Assembly (NCBI RefSeq): GCF_003992665.1
Contig: NZ_RZMX01000032.1
Span: forward strand, 121,945 to 185,944
DNA: 64,000 nt
Direction of reading: 5' to 3'
Origin: Pelagibacterium montanilacus
Lineage (GTDB): Bacteria; Pseudomonadota; Alphaproteobacteria; Rhizobiales; Devosiaceae
The notes under the pieces are model-generated. The model did no database searches. It was given only the letters and a program-made list of their open reading frames with translations, and was not told the DNA's origin. The position numbers and the translations under genes were made by a program. This document shows, in pieces, positions 16,346-25,859 of the stretch. The stretch's first letter is position 1; the number at the start of each line of letters is the position of its first letter.

Positions 16346-17737
16346 ATGCGGTACACGCCCATGACATCTTCCAGCACCATCGCGTCCATCGGGGCGCCGG
16401 CACGCCTCCTGAGCGCAGCGCTGCTGGGGCTCACACTGGTCCTGGGGCTCACCGTGCCGGGCCCGGCCCTGGCCAATTCCCCGCATCTGCGGATCGCCCA
16501 CAGCGAAGTGGGCCGGACCCAGCACGTGGAAGTGGGGGTCAACAAATCCCTGATCATCGACCTTCCCGTCGAGGCGGGCGAGGTGATCGTCTCCCAGCCC
16601 AACGTCGCCAATGCCATCATGCGGACCCGCTCGCGGGCGGTGATCCAGGGGGTCTCCTCGGGGGAAACCAACATCTTCTTTCTCGACCCCAACGGGGGCG
16701 GGATCGCGGTCGTGGAAATCTCGGTGGTCCAGGATTCCTCGGGGCTTGCCGCCACGATCAACCGGCTGGTTCCCGGCTCGCGGATCCAGGTGCAGTCCTT
16801 TTCCGACGCGGTGGTGCTCTCGGGGCAGGTCGCTTCGGCCGATGATCTCGAACGCGCCCTCGGCATTGCGGGCCAGTATGTGGGCGACCCCGCGCGGGTG
16901 ACCAGCGTGATCGACGTGGCGGGCGGCCAGCAGGTGGCGCTCAAGGTCGTGGTCGCCGAGGTCAAGCGCGACACCGCCCACGAGCTGGGCATCGACCTTT
17001 CGGGCCAGCTTTCGGTGGGTGCGGTCAATCTGGGGGTCAACAACATCCCCAATGCCGGGGCCACGACCAACGGCTACAGCGCCGATTTCTCGGGCTCGAA
17101 CCTTGCGATCAATGCCTCGCTGCGCGCGCTCGAATCGCGCCAGGCCGTCCGGCTTCTGGCCGAACCGGTGCTCACGGCGATGTCGGGGCACGCGGCAAGC
17201 TTTCACGTGGGGGGCGAACTGCCGATCCGGGTGAGCAATGACGACGACGAGGAATCCTTCGAGTTCAAGCCCTACGGCATCCAGCTCGACTTCACCCCCA
17301 CCGTCCGCTCCAACGGCATCATCGCGCTCGAGATCGACACCGAAGTCTCCGAGCCCCAGCTCAACAACACACTCAATACGCGCCGCGCCAGCACCTCGGT
17401 GGAACTGGGGGCCTACCAGACCCTTGCCATCGCCGGGCTGTTCGAGGAGCGCTCGCGCCGGCAGGTGAGCGAGCTGCCCGGGCTGGGCAACATCCCGATC
17501 CTGGGCGCGCTGTTCCGCTCGCACGAATACATCACCGAGCAGACCGAACTGGTGATCCTCGTCACCCCGATGATCGCCCATGCCCAGGACACAAGGCCGG
17601 TGCTGCCGACCGAAAAGACCTACCCCACAGGCAATGCCGAAGCGACCTTCCTTGGCCGGATGGAGCATCTTTACGGCGTGGGCCATGGCTCGGGTGGCGG
17701 TCAGTTCCGCGGCTCGGTCGGCTTTGTGATCGACTAA
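16346..17737 (+). CDS. cpaC: Flp pilus outer-membrane secretin CpaC/RcpA
   Basis: A 463-residue secretin. A signal peptide ends near PALA (residue 43). The N-terminal pilus domain has NKSLIIDLP, VIVSQPNVANAIM and GETNIFFLD, a BON-like segment follows, and the C-terminal secretin domain contains LAEPVLTAMSG, FKPYGIQLDFTPTV and ELPGLGNIPILGALFRS. It forms the outer-membrane channel for the pilus. It starts directly at the end of cpaB; a second ATG at 16361 is an alternative. Confidence 0.93.
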   Translation: MRYTPMTSSSTIASIGAPARLLSAALLGLTLVLGLTVPGPALANSPHLRIAHSEVGRTQHVEVGVNKSLIIDLPVEAGEVIVSQPNVANAIMRTRSRAVIQGVSSGETNIFFLDPNGGGIAVVEISVVQDSSGLAATINRLVPGSRIQVQSFSDAVVLSGQVASADDLERALGIAGQYVGDPARVTSVIDVAGGQQVALKVVVAEVKRDTAHELGIDLSGQLSVGAVNLGVNNIPNAGATTNGYSADFSGSNLAINASLRALESRQAVRLLAEPVLTAMSGHAASFHVGGELPIRVSNDDDEESFEFKPYGIQLDFTPTVRSNGIIALEIDTEVSEPQLNNTLNTRRASTSVELGAYQTLAIAGLFEERSRRQVSELPGLGNIPILGALFRSHEYITEQTELVILVTPMIAHAQDTRPVLPTEKTYPTGNAEATFLGRMEHLYGVGHGSGGGQFRGSVGFVID

Positions 17738-17755
17738 CCCAGCGCAGGAAAAGAC

Positions 17756-19021
17756 ATGGACTCTCCCGACCATACGATCCATGAGCCCTCCGGGGACGTC
17801 CCCTCGGGCGCCCGGCTGGTGCCTCGGATCACGATCCAGGCCTTCTGCGAACAGTCCCAGACCGCCCAGATCATCGAGGATGCCGCCCATGACCGGCGGA
17901 TGTCCAAGGTCGCGCTGACCACCCATAATGGCGGGCTGGGCGCGGCGGTGGAGACCTACAAGACCAATCCCACGCCCAATCTCGTGATCGTCGAGACCAC
18001 GCTGGGCGCCGAGGAAGTGCTCGACGCGCTGAGCCGGCTGGCCGAAGTGTGCGACCCGACAACGCGCGTGGTGGTCATCGGGCACGTCAACGACGTGGTG
18101 CTCTATCGCGACCTGTTGCGCGCCGGGGTCTCCGAATATCTCGTGATGCCGACCACGACGCCCACCATCATCGAGGCGATTTCCGACCTGTTCGCCGCAG
18201 AAGGCGCCGCCCCGATCGGGCGCACGATCGGGTTCGTTTCGGCCAAGGGCGGCACGGGCGCCTCCACCATCGCCCACAACACCGCCTGGGCCATGGCCCG
18301 AGCCCTGCGCCAGGACGTGCTCATCCTCGATCTCGACCTGCCGTTTGGAACCGCGGGGCTCGATTTCAACCAGGATCCGCCCCAGGGGATCGCCGACGCG
18401 GTGTTCGCCCAGGACAAGATCGACGCGGTGATGATCGACCGGCTGATGAGCAAGGCCGCCAACCACGTCAACCTTTTGGCGGCCCCGGCGATGCTGGACC
18501 GCAATTACGACCTGAGCGACGACAGCTTCGAGCAGATCGTGGAGCTCAGCCAGCAGCAGGTGCCCATGGTGGTGCTCGACATCCCGCATATGTGGACCGG
18601 CTGGGTGCGCCGCACGCTGACCGCGCTCGACGAGGTGGTGATCGTGGCCGAGCCCGATCTGGCCAATCTGCGCAATGCCAAGAACCTTGCAGACGCGCTC
18701 AGGGCGGCGCGGCCCTCCGATGCCGATCCCATCGTCCTGATCAACAAGACCGGCATGCCCAAGCGGCCCGAAATCCCGCCCGAGGAATTCGCCACCTCGA
18801 TCGGGTGCCGGCTGGCCGGAACCATTCCCTTCGATCCGGGCCTGTTCGGTACCGCGGCCAATAACGGGCAGATGATCGCGGAGGTCTCGGCAAGCCACCG
18901 GACCAACGAGGTGTTCAAGTCGATTGCCATGCAGGTCACCGGACGCAGCCTGCCCCGGGACGGGGGCCGGGCCTCGGCGCTCGGGCTCTCGGGACTGTTC
19001 AAGAAGCGCAAGCGCGCCTAG
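17756..19021 (+). CDS. cpaE: Pilus assembly ATPase-like protein CpaE/TadZ
   Basis: 421 residues: an N-terminal receiver-like domain (about 1-150) and a MinD/ParA ATPase domain. The deviant Walker A is GFVSAKGGTGAST near residue 165. LILDLDLPFGTAGLDFNQ and VVLDIPHMWTGW follow. TadZ/CpaE proteins mark the site of pilus assembly, often at a pole. In related loci cpaD lies between cpaC and cpaE, but only 18 nt separate the two genes here. Confidence 0.92.
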   Translation: MDSPDHTIHEPSGDVPSGARLVPRITIQAFCEQSQTAQIIEDAAHDRRMSKVALTTHNGGLGAAVETYKTNPTPNLVIVETTLGAEEVLDALSRLAEVCDPTTRVVVIGHVNDVVLYRDLLRAGVSEYLVMPTTTPTIIEAISDLFAAEGAAPIGRTIGFVSAKGGTGASTIAHNTAWAMARALRQDVLILDLDLPFGTAGLDFNQDPPQGIADAVFAQDKIDAVMIDRLMSKAANHVNLLAAPAMLDRNYDLSDDSFEQIVELSQQQVPMVVLDIPHMWTGWVRRTLTALDEVVIVAEPDLANLRNAKNLADALRAARPSDADPIVLINKTGMPKRPEIPPEEFATSIGCRLAGTIPFDPGLFGTAANNGQMIAEVSASHRTNEVFKSIAMQVTGRSLPRDGGRASALGLSGLFKKRKRA

Positions 19022-19054
19022 CGCCCACACCAGACGGCTCAAAAAGGACCACAG

Positions 19055-20536
19055 ATGTTCGGCAAGCGGACCAGCTTCGGGGGAAACAGCCAGACCGGCA
19101 CACAGGCGCGTCCGGTCCCGCCCGTCCAGCCACGCCCCGATCCCGCACGACAGGACAAGGGCGCATCCGGGTCCTCATCGGCGTCCCGGAGCGGCCGCGA
19201 GGATGTGATCGACGTGCAGGCGGCCCAGGCCACCGCGCGCGACAATTCCTATTTCCAGACCAAATCCTCGATCTTCAGCGCGCTGATCGATTCGATCGAT
19301 CTCTCCCAGCTCGCCACGATGGACCAGGATTCGGCACGCGAGGAAATCCGCGACATCGTCGCCGAGATCATCGCGCTCAAGAATTTCGTGATGTCGATCT
19401 CCGAGCAGGAGGATCTGCTCGACGACATTTGCAACGACGTGCTGGGCTACGGGCCGCTCGAGCCGTTGCTGGCGCGCGACGACATCGCCGACATCATGGT
19501 GAACGGGTCCCAGCGCTGCTACATCGAAGTGGCGGGCCGGGTGAAGCTGACCAATGTGCGCTTCCGCGACGACGCGCACCTGATGAACGTATGCCAGCGC
19601 ATCGTCTCCCAGGTGGGACGGCGAGTGGACGAATCCTCGCCCATCTGCGACGCGCGCCTCCCCGACGGCAGCCGCGTGAACGTCATCGCCCCGCCGCTGG
19701 CGATCGACGGGCCCACGCTCACCATCCGCAAGTTCAAGAAGGACAAGCTGACCCTGCCCCAGCTCGTGCGCTATGGCTCGATCTCCGAGGAGGGGGCCGA
19801 GGTGCTGCGCATTCTGGGGCGCGTGCGGGCCAATGTCCTGATCTCGGGCGGCACGGGCTCGGGCAAGACGACGCTGCTCAACTGCCTGACCGCGTTCATC
19901 GAAAAGGACGAGCGGGTCATCACCTGCGAGGATTCGGCCGAGCTCCAGCTCCAGCAGCCCCATGTGGTGCGGCTGGAGACCCGTCCGCCCAACCTCGAGG
20001 GCGAGGGCGAGATCACCATGCGCGAGCTGGTGCGCAACTGCCTGCGCATGCGGCCCGAGCGCATCATCGTGGGCGAGGTGCGCGGCCCGGAGGCCTTCGA
20101 CCTTCTCCAGGCGATGAACACGGGCCATGACGGCTCGATGGGCACGCTGCACGCCAACTCCCCGCGCGAAGCGCTATCGCGGCTGGAATCGATGATCACC
20201 ATGGGCGGGTTCTCCCTGCCCTCGCGCACGATCCGGGAAATGATCGTCTCCTCGATCGACGTGATCGTGCAGGCGGCGCGCCTGCGCGACGGCTCGCGCC
20301 GGATCACCCACATTTCCGAAGTGCTGGGCATGGAGGGCGACGTGATCGTCACCCAGGACGTGTTCCTTTACGACGTGATGGGCGAGGATTCGGGCGGAAA
20401 CCTTCTGGGCCGGCACCGCTCGACCGGCATCACCAAGCCGCACTTCACCGAAAAGGCGCGCTATTACAACGAGGAAGCGGCGCTGGTGCAGGCCCTCGAA
20501 GCATCCAACATCGAACATCACGAGGCGATCCGCTAG
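19055..20536 (+). CDS. cpaF: Pilus secretion ATPase CpaF/TadA
   Basis: A 493-residue type II/IV secretion ATPase that drives pilin polymerisation. Walker A GGTGSGKT lies at about 265-272, followed by the Asp box (CEDSAELQLQQPHVVRLE), the Walker B region RIIVGEVRGPEAFDLLQAMN and the His box (GSMGTLHANSPREALSRLE). The first 60 residues are a disordered Pro/Ser/Gln linker. It ends 3 nt before tadB. Confidence 0.95.
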   Translation: MFGKRTSFGGNSQTGTQARPVPPVQPRPDPARQDKGASGSSSASRSGREDVIDVQAAQATARDNSYFQTKSSIFSALIDSIDLSQLATMDQDSAREEIRDIVAEIIALKNFVMSISEQEDLLDDICNDVLGYGPLEPLLARDDIADIMVNGSQRCYIEVAGRVKLTNVRFRDDAHLMNVCQRIVSQVGRRVDESSPICDARLPDGSRVNVIAPPLAIDGPTLTIRKFKKDKLTLPQLVRYGSISEEGAEVLRILGRVRANVLISGGTGSGKTTLLNCLTAFIEKDERVITCEDSAELQLQQPHVVRLETRPPNLEGEGEITMRELVRNCLRMRPERIIVGEVRGPEAFDLLQAMNTGHDGSMGTLHANSPREALSRLESMITMGGFSLPSRTIREMIVSSIDVIVQAARLRDGSRRITHISEVLGMEGDVIVTQDVFLYDVMGEDSGGNLLGRHRSTGITKPHFTEKARYYNEEAALVQALEASNIEHHEAIR

Positions 20537-20539
20537 ACG

Positions 20540-21517
20540 ATGAGCCCCCTTGTCCTCGCCATCCTCGTCATCATCTGCGTGGGCGCCCTGGGGGCCGCGC
20601 TCGTGCCCTCGATCGTGGGCGGCGGGCGCGCGGAAAAGCGCTTCAAGGCGCTGCAGGGCGACCAGCAGGTGCGGCGGGTCGACCAGGCGGCGAGCCGGAG
20701 CCGGGATTCGCGCCGCCGGGTGGTCCAGGATGCGCTCAAGACCCAATCGGCTGCGCTGAACGCCAAGCGGGCGAAAAAGACCCTGCGCCTGCGGCTCTTT
20801 CAGGCCGGGATAAAGACGCCCCCCCGCATCTGGGTGCGCAATTGCGCGATCCTGGGGGGCGTGTTGTTTCTGGTGTTCGTCGTCTTGCAGATGCACGTCG
20901 TCTTTGCGGCGGTCTTTGCCCTGGCGGGCGCCTATGTGGTGCCCAACATCTTCATCGGGAACCGGCGCAAGGCATTCCAGAGCGCCTATCTCGATGAATT
21001 GCCCAATGCGGTCGAGGCCATCGTGCGCGGGGTGCGCTCGGGTCTGCCGCTCAACGATTCCATCCGGCTGGTCTCCAAGGAGGTCAAGGAGCCGGTCCGG
21101 TCCGAATTCGTGCGCGTGCTCGAGCAGCAGTCGATCGGCAAGTCGATGACCGAGGCGGTAGAGGTGCTCTATGAGCGCGTGCCGCTGGCGGAAGTGAACT
21201 TCTTTATCGTCGTGATCACCGTCCAGCAGCAGGCGGGCGGAAACCTCTCGGAAGCGCTGGGCAACCTCGCGAGGGTGCTGCGCAACCGCAAGAAGATGAA
21301 GGCCAAGGTCAAGGCGATGAGCGCCGAAGCCAAGGCCTCGGCCATGATCATCGGCGCGCTGCCCCTGTTTGTCATCGGGGCGGTTTCGGTGGTGAGCCCG
21401 CGCTATCTCGAGCCGCTGGTGACCACCAGCCCCGGCGTCATCGCACTGGTCAGCGCGTTCGTCATGCTGCTCACGGGCAGCTTCGTGATGTATCGCATGA
21501 TCCAGTTCGACTATTGA
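20540..21517 (+). CDS. tadB: Flp pilus inner-membrane platform protein TadB
   Basis: 325 residues: an N-terminal helix, a basic cytoplasmic stretch, two helices near 110-150, a T2SSF domain (LPNAVEAIVRGVRSGLPLND, VQQQAGGNLSEALGNLARVL) and two C-terminal helices. With TadC it forms the membrane platform that couples CpaF to the pilus. Confidence 0.93.
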   Translation: MSPLVLAILVIICVGALGAALVPSIVGGGRAEKRFKALQGDQQVRRVDQAASRSRDSRRRVVQDALKTQSAALNAKRAKKTLRLRLFQAGIKTPPRIWVRNCAILGGVLFLVFVVLQMHVVFAAVFALAGAYVVPNIFIGNRRKAFQSAYLDELPNAVEAIVRGVRSGLPLNDSIRLVSKEVKEPVRSEFVRVLEQQSIGKSMTEAVEVLYERVPLAEVNFFIVVITVQQQAGGNLSEALGNLARVLRNRKKMKAKVKAMSAEAKASAMIIGALPLFVIGAVSVVSPRYLEPLVTTSPGVIALVSAFVMLLTGSFVMYRMIQFDY

Positions 21518-21530
21518 GGAGCCCACGGCC

Positions 21531-22523
21531 TTGAGTCTTGTGGACCGCATTGCCCAGATCGACTTCCTGATCGCGGTGCTCGCCGCGATTTCAGCGGCTG
21601 CGATCGTGTTCACCTTCGGCGCGCACATGGCCGAAAGGATCGAGCGCAAGGGCCGCATGCGCAAGGTCGCGCTCGAGCGCGAGAACCTGCGCACCCAGGA
21701 GATGAGCCGGCTGCGCGCCAGTGCCCAAGCCAAGAGCGGGGAGCGCGATCGCAGCCCCATCCGTGGCACGGGGACCAAATCCTACATGAAATCGGTGGTC
21801 GAGCGCTTCTCGCTGCAAAAGGCGTTCGTGGATTCCAACACCGTCGAGAAGCTGGCGCGGGCCGGCTTGCGCGGCCAGGGGCCGCTCACCACGTTCCTGT
21901 TTTTCCGCTTTGCGAGCCCGATCGCGCTCTTTTTGCTCGCGGCGCTCTATCTCGTTGTTCTGGCGCCCGATGGGCGGCCGCTCTATCTCAACGTCGCCTA
22001 TTCGGTGGGTATCGGCATTCTGGGCGCCTACCTGCCGCTGCTGATGCTCAAGAACAGTACCCTCAAGCGCCAGAAATCGATCCGCGATGCCTGGTCGGAC
22101 GCGCTCGACCTGATGCTCCTGTGCGTGGAGGCGGGCATGTCGATCGAGCACGCGATCAAGCGCGTGGCGCGCGAGATCGGGGTGGAAAGCCCCGCGCTGG
22201 CCGAAGAACTGACCCTGACCACCGCCGAATTGTCATTTCTCGAGGATCGCACCCGGGCCTTCGAGAATCTGGGGCGGCGCACGGGGCTCGACGTGGTGCG
22301 CTCGGTGATGACCGCGCTGGTGCAGGCGGACCGCTACGGCACGTCCGTGGGCCAGGCGCTGCGGGTGATGGCCGAGGAGGGCCGCGAGGCGCGCATGATG
22401 GAGGCCGAAAAGAAAGCCGCCGCCCTGCCGCCCAAGATGACCGTGCCGCTGATCGTCTTTTTCCTGCCGGTGCTCTTTATCGTCATCATGGCGCCAGCGA
22501 TCATCACCGCAACCTCGCTCTAA
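21531..22523 (+). CDS. tadC: Flp pilus inner-membrane platform protein TadC
   Basis: 330 residues, paralogous to TadB, with a T2SSF domain (DALDLMLLCVEAGMSIEHAI, VQADRYGTSVGQALRVMAEE) and four membrane helices. The start is most likely TTG at 21531, because GAGGAG lies at a workable distance before it and no ATG fits; GTG at 21540 is the alternative. It is the last gene of the pilus operon. Confidence 0.92.
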   Translation: MSLVDRIAQIDFLIAVLAAISAAAIVFTFGAHMAERIERKGRMRKVALERENLRTQEMSRLRASAQAKSGERDRSPIRGTGTKSYMKSVVERFSLQKAFVDSNTVEKLARAGLRGQGPLTTFLFFRFASPIALFLLAALYLVVLAPDGRPLYLNVAYSVGIGILGAYLPLLMLKNSTLKRQKSIRDAWSDALDLMLLCVEAGMSIEHAIKRVAREIGVESPALAEELTLTTAELSFLEDRTRAFENLGRRTGLDVVRSVMTALVQADRYGTSVGQALRVMAEEGREARMMEAEKKAAALPPKMTVPLIVFFLPVLFIVIMAPAIITATSL

Positions 22524-22640
22524 GGGCCTCCGGGCGCCGGGCAAAGCATTGGATTTCGGGTTCCGTAGCCCCATGGCTTGGGCTATGGTCCGCCCCAAAT
22601 CCGACCCATTGCGCCACCAGCAGACGAGGACCGCACTGCC

Positions 22641-23486
22641 ATGCCCACGAGCGATCTTGCCACGACCATCGACCAGGCTTTCGAAACCCGTGAGCAGGTG
22701 TCCTACGATACGCGTGGCGAGGTCCGCGAGGCGGTCGAAGACGCGCTCGAACTGCTCGATTCGGGCAAGGCCCGGGTGGCCGAGAAGGCCGAAGACGGAA
22801 CCTGGAAGGTCAACCAGTGGCTGAAAAAGGCCGTGCTGCTCTCGTTCCGGCTCAACGACATGCAAGCCATTCCCGGAGGACCGGGGGGCGCGCACTGGTG
22901 GGACAAGGTGCCCTCGAAATTCGCCAATTGGGGCGAAGCCGAATTCCGCGCCGCCGGCTTTCGGGCCGTGCCCGGTGCCATCGTCCGGCACTCGGCGTTC
23001 ATCGGGCGCAACGCGATCCTGATGCCCAGCTTCGTCAATCTGGGGGCCTATGTGGACGAGAGCGTGATGGTGGACACCTGGGCCACCGTCGGCTCGTGCG
23101 CCCAGATCGGCAAGAACGTCCACCTTTCGGGCGGCGTGGGGATCGGGGGGGTGCTCGAGCCGCTGCAGGCGGGCCCGGTGATCATCGAGGATCACTGCTT
23201 TATCGGGGCGCGGTCCGAGATCGTGGAAGGGGTGACCGTGGGCGAAGGCTCGGTGATCTCGATGGGGGTCTTTATCGGCCAGTCCACCAAGATCGTGGAC
23301 CGCACCACCGGCGAAGTGTTCCGGGGCCATGTGCCCCCCTATTCGGTGGTGGTTTCGGGCTCGCTGCCCGGCAAGCCCCTGCCCGACGGCACGCCCGGCC
23401 CCAATCTCTATTGCGCGGTCATCGTCAAGCGCGTGGACGCCCAGACCCGGTCCAAGACCTCGATCAACGATCTCTTGCGCGACTGA
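22641..23486 (+). CDS. dapD: Tetrahydrodipicolinate N-succinyltransferase
   Basis: 281 residues. DapD adds a succinyl group to tetrahydrodipicolinate in lysine and meso-diaminopimelate synthesis. The left-handed beta-helix hexapeptide repeats run from about 100 to 230, and the family segments [20 protein letters not shown] and [20 protein letters not shown] are intact. ATG at 22641 was chosen over upstream frame extension to 22578 because the protein family begins here. dapE follows after 3 nt. Confidence 0.96.
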   Translation: MPTSDLATTIDQAFETREQVSYDTRGEVREAVEDALELLDSGKARVAEKAEDGTWKVNQWLKKAVLLSFRLNDMQAIPGGPGGAHWWDKVPSKFANWGEAEFRAAGFRAVPGAIVRHSAFIGRNAILMPSFVNLGAYVDESVMVDTWATVGSCAQIGKNVHLSGGVGIGGVLEPLQAGPVIIEDHCFIGARSEIVEGVTVGEGSVISMGVFIGQSTKIVDRTTGEVFRGHVPPYSVVVSGSLPGKPLPDGTPGPNLYCAVIVKRVDAQTRSKTSINDLLRD

Positions 23487-23489
23487 GCC

Positions 23490-24659
23490 ATGACCAGCCC
23501 GGAGTTGAGCCTGCTTGCCGAATTGATCGGGCGCCCCTCGGTGACCCCCGAGGAGGCGGGTGCGCTCGACGTGCTCGAGGCGTTCCTTTCGCCGCTGGGC
23601 TTTGCCTGCACGCGCATGGCGTTCGAGGGCGACGGCTCCTATCGGGTGGACAACCTGTTTGCGACCCGCACCGGATCCCGGCCCGGCCCGCGCCTGTTGT
23701 TTGCCGGGCACACCGACGTGGTGCCGCCCGGCGACGAGGCGGCATGGACCCATGGCCCGTTTTCCGCCGAGATCGTCGAGGGCGTGATGTGGGGGCGCGG
23801 GGCAACGGATATGAAGAGCGGGGTCGCCGCGTTCTGCGCGGCGCTCGCGCGGCTCAAGGCCGAGGGCGGGCTCGAGGCCGGCACGATTTCGCTGGCGATC
23901 ACCAATGACGAGGAAGCGGACGCGGTCAACGGCACCGACAAGCTGATGGCCTGGGCGCACGAGAAGGGCCACCGGTTCGACTTCGCGATTGTGGGCGAGC
24001 CCTCCTCGTTCGAGAGCTTCGGGGATTCGATCAAGATCGGGCGGCGGGGCTCGCTTTCGGGCCGGATCACCGTCATCGGCCGGCAGGGCCATTCGGCCTA
24101 TCCCGAGCGTGCCGCCAATCCCATGCCTGTACTCGCCGCCATTGCCACTGCGCTGGACGCGCCCTACGATCAGGGCACCGCGCATTTCCAGCCCACCAAT
24201 CTGGAGGTGACCTCGATCGATACGGGCAATCCCGCCTCAAACGTCATACCCGCCAGGGGCACGCTGCGCTTCAATGTGCGCTTCAACGACAACTGGACCG
24301 GGGAAACGCTGACATCGGAGATCAAGGCACGGGTTGCGGGTGCCACGGCTCCGGGCACGCGCGCCGAGGTCGAGGTGTTCAACCCGGTCTCGCGGTGTTT
24401 CATCAGCGAGCCCGAGGGACATGTGGCGCGGCTGTGCGACACCATGGAGCGGGTCAACGGGGTGCGCCCCAAGCTCTCGACCGGCGGGGGCACCTCGGAT
24501 GCGCGCTATATCGCGGCCTATTGCCCGGTGGTGGAATGCGGGCTGATCGGGGCGTCCATGCACCAGGTCGACGAGCGGGTGCCCATGGCCGATGTCGAGC
24601 GCCTGACCGGGCTGTATGCGGAAATCATCGGTGATTTCCTGAGCGGAGAACGGGCATGA
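23490..24659 (+). CDS. dapE: Succinyl-diaminopimelate desuccinylase
   Basis: A 389-residue M20 metallopeptidase that removes succinate from N-succinyl-diaminopimelate. Zinc-site motifs are intact: GHTDVVPPGDEAAW, WGRGATDMKSG, and the catalytic base region TNDEEADAVNGT. The dimerisation domain holds GRQGHSAYPERAANP and the last ligand region is EFG-like (VVECGLIGASMHQVDE). The stop overlaps the next gene (ATGA). Confidence 0.95.
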   Translation: MTSPELSLLAELIGRPSVTPEEAGALDVLEAFLSPLGFACTRMAFEGDGSYRVDNLFATRTGSRPGPRLLFAGHTDVVPPGDEAAWTHGPFSAEIVEGVMWGRGATDMKSGVAAFCAALARLKAEGGLEAGTISLAITNDEEADAVNGTDKLMAWAHEKGHRFDFAIVGEPSSFESFGDSIKIGRRGSLSGRITVIGRQGHSAYPERAANPMPVLAAIATALDAPYDQGTAHFQPTNLEVTSIDTGNPASNVIPARGTLRFNVRFNDNWTGETLTSEIKARVAGATAPGTRAEVEVFNPVSRCFISEPEGHVARLCDTMERVNGVRPKLSTGGGTSDARYIAAYCPVVECGLIGASMHQVDERVPMADVERLTGLYAEIIGDFLSGERA

Positions 24660-25192
24660 CGGTTGGGGAAACGATCAAGGAAGGGGCCTCGGGCTGGTCG
24701 GCGATCCTTTCGCGCCGGCCCGATTGGGAGCACCGGTTCGAGATGGATGCGCGCGGACTCAATTTCGGCTTCGTGGCCTATGCGCTGTGCGCCGCGTTCG
24801 CGATCCTGTGCCTTTTCGCGCGATTCGGCATGCCCGTGCCGATGGTGACGCTGACGCTGGTCGCGGGCTACTGCCTGCCGGTGCTGGGGCTGATCTTTTC
24901 GACCAGCCTTGCCAAGCGGATCATGGGATTTCCCGGCCCGGTGGTCCATTTCTACGTGCCGGGCCTCCTTATGCTCGCGCTCTTTGCCGCGCTGGGTGGG
25001 ATCACGCTTCTGCTCGGCATCCAGCTCTGGGGCGCGGTCGTGACGCTGACAGCGTTCATGACCTTCCGTCTGGCACGCGCCGCCGGGCCCATGGATTTCC
25101 TGCCCGCCCTGGGGTTCGCGCTGGCGAACTTTGTTGCGGGACTGCCGCTCGCCCTCTACATGATGGGGGGACGGTTCGCCGTCTTTGCCTAG
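24656..25192 (+). CDS. Small polytopic membrane protein of unknown function
   Basis: 178 residues with about five hydrophobic helices, starting near residue 38 (FVAYALCAAFAILCLFA). No catalytic motif or family is recognised. Its ATG overlaps the dapE stop, so it is translationally coupled to lysine biosynthesis, and a further membrane protein gene follows. A transport or cell-envelope role is possible but not shown. Confidence 0.65.
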   Translation: MTVGETIKEGASGWSAILSRRPDWEHRFEMDARGLNFGFVAYALCAAFAILCLFARFGMPVPMVTLTLVAGYCLPVLGLIFSTSLAKRIMGFPGPVVHFYVPGLLMLALFAALGGITLLLGIQLWGAVVTLTAFMTFRLARAAGPMDFLPALGFALANFVAGLPLALYMMGGRFAVFA

Positions 25193-25217
25193 CCACCGCC
25201 ATCCGCGAGAGCCACGC

Positions 25218-25793
25218 GTGTCCGACCAGCCCATCAGCATGATCCAAGAAGCCCGATACGCCATCACAGGCAGCATCCGCATGCTGGCCGGGCGGGCCGA
25301 TGCCGCGAGCTATTTCGCCTCGGATCTGCGCGGGCTGGTCTCGAGCTTCATCGCGCTGCTCGTTGCGGTCGGGGTCACCCTCGCGCTGTCGGCGGCCACC
25401 CCGGCGCCCGAAGAGGGCGCACTTTCGAGCTTTACCGTGCTGTTCACCAACGTGGTGCTCTATGCGCTGCTCGTGGCGGCGACCTGGATCACGCTGCGGC
25501 TGATGGGCAAGCTGGACCGGTTCATCGCCTATCTGACCGCCGACAACTGGGTCAACGCGGTGATCTCTCTGGCGCTGGCCTTTCTGGGGCCGCTGATCGG
25601 GGGCAGCGAAGTGGTTCTGTTCGCGGCGCTGATCGTGGGGCTGATCGCGCGCATCAACATCGCCCGGCTGGTGGTGGGCCTCAGGCTCGGCGGCATCGTG
25701 GCGCTGATGATCGGGCAGGCCATCGGCATGATGGTGGGGCTGGTGGTGATCGGGGCAATGCTGGCGCCAATGATCGACACGACGGCGCTTTAA
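25218..25793 (+). CDS. Membrane protein of unknown function
   Basis: About 191 residues with four hydrophobic helices. The start is uncertain: GTG at 25218 gives MSDQPISMIQEARYAITGSI with a weak GAGAG upstream, while TTG at 25185 would overlap the previous gene. Residues before the first helix are amphipathic. It is the last gene of the dapD operon and is followed by a palindromic repeat and the convergent truA gene. No function is recognised. Confidence 0.65.
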   Translation: MSDQPISMIQEARYAITGSIRMLAGRADAASYFASDLRGLVSSFIALLVAVGVTLALSAATPAPEEGALSSFTVLFTNVVLYALLVAATWITLRLMGKLDRFIAYLTADNWVNAVISLALAFLGPLIGGSEVVLFAALIVGLIARINIARLVVGLRLGGIVALMIGQAIGMMVGLVVIGAMLAPMIDTTAL

Positions 25794-25798
25794 AGCTC

Positions 25799-25845
25799 AA
25801 AGACTTGGAGCTCCGGTTCTGATTCAGTCAGGACTGGATATGCTG
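25799..25845 (-). repeat. Dispersed palindromic repeat, family A (inverse orientation)
   Basis: AAAGACTTGGAGCTCCGG followed by the degraded core GTTCTGATTCAGTCAGGAC and GGATATGCT. It lies between two convergent genes, the dapD-operon membrane protein and truA. Confidence 0.7.
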
Positions 25846-25859
25846 AAAGGTTCAGGGCC

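Noticed and set aside
16277..19042. Leftward open frame of 921 codons opposite cpaC and cpaE
   Set aside because: Antisense shadow of recognisable secretin and ATPase genes; no domain visible.
22233..24185. Leftward open frame of 650 codons opposite dapD and dapE
   Set aside because: Shadow of two well-conserved genes; composition rich in His, Arg and Gly.
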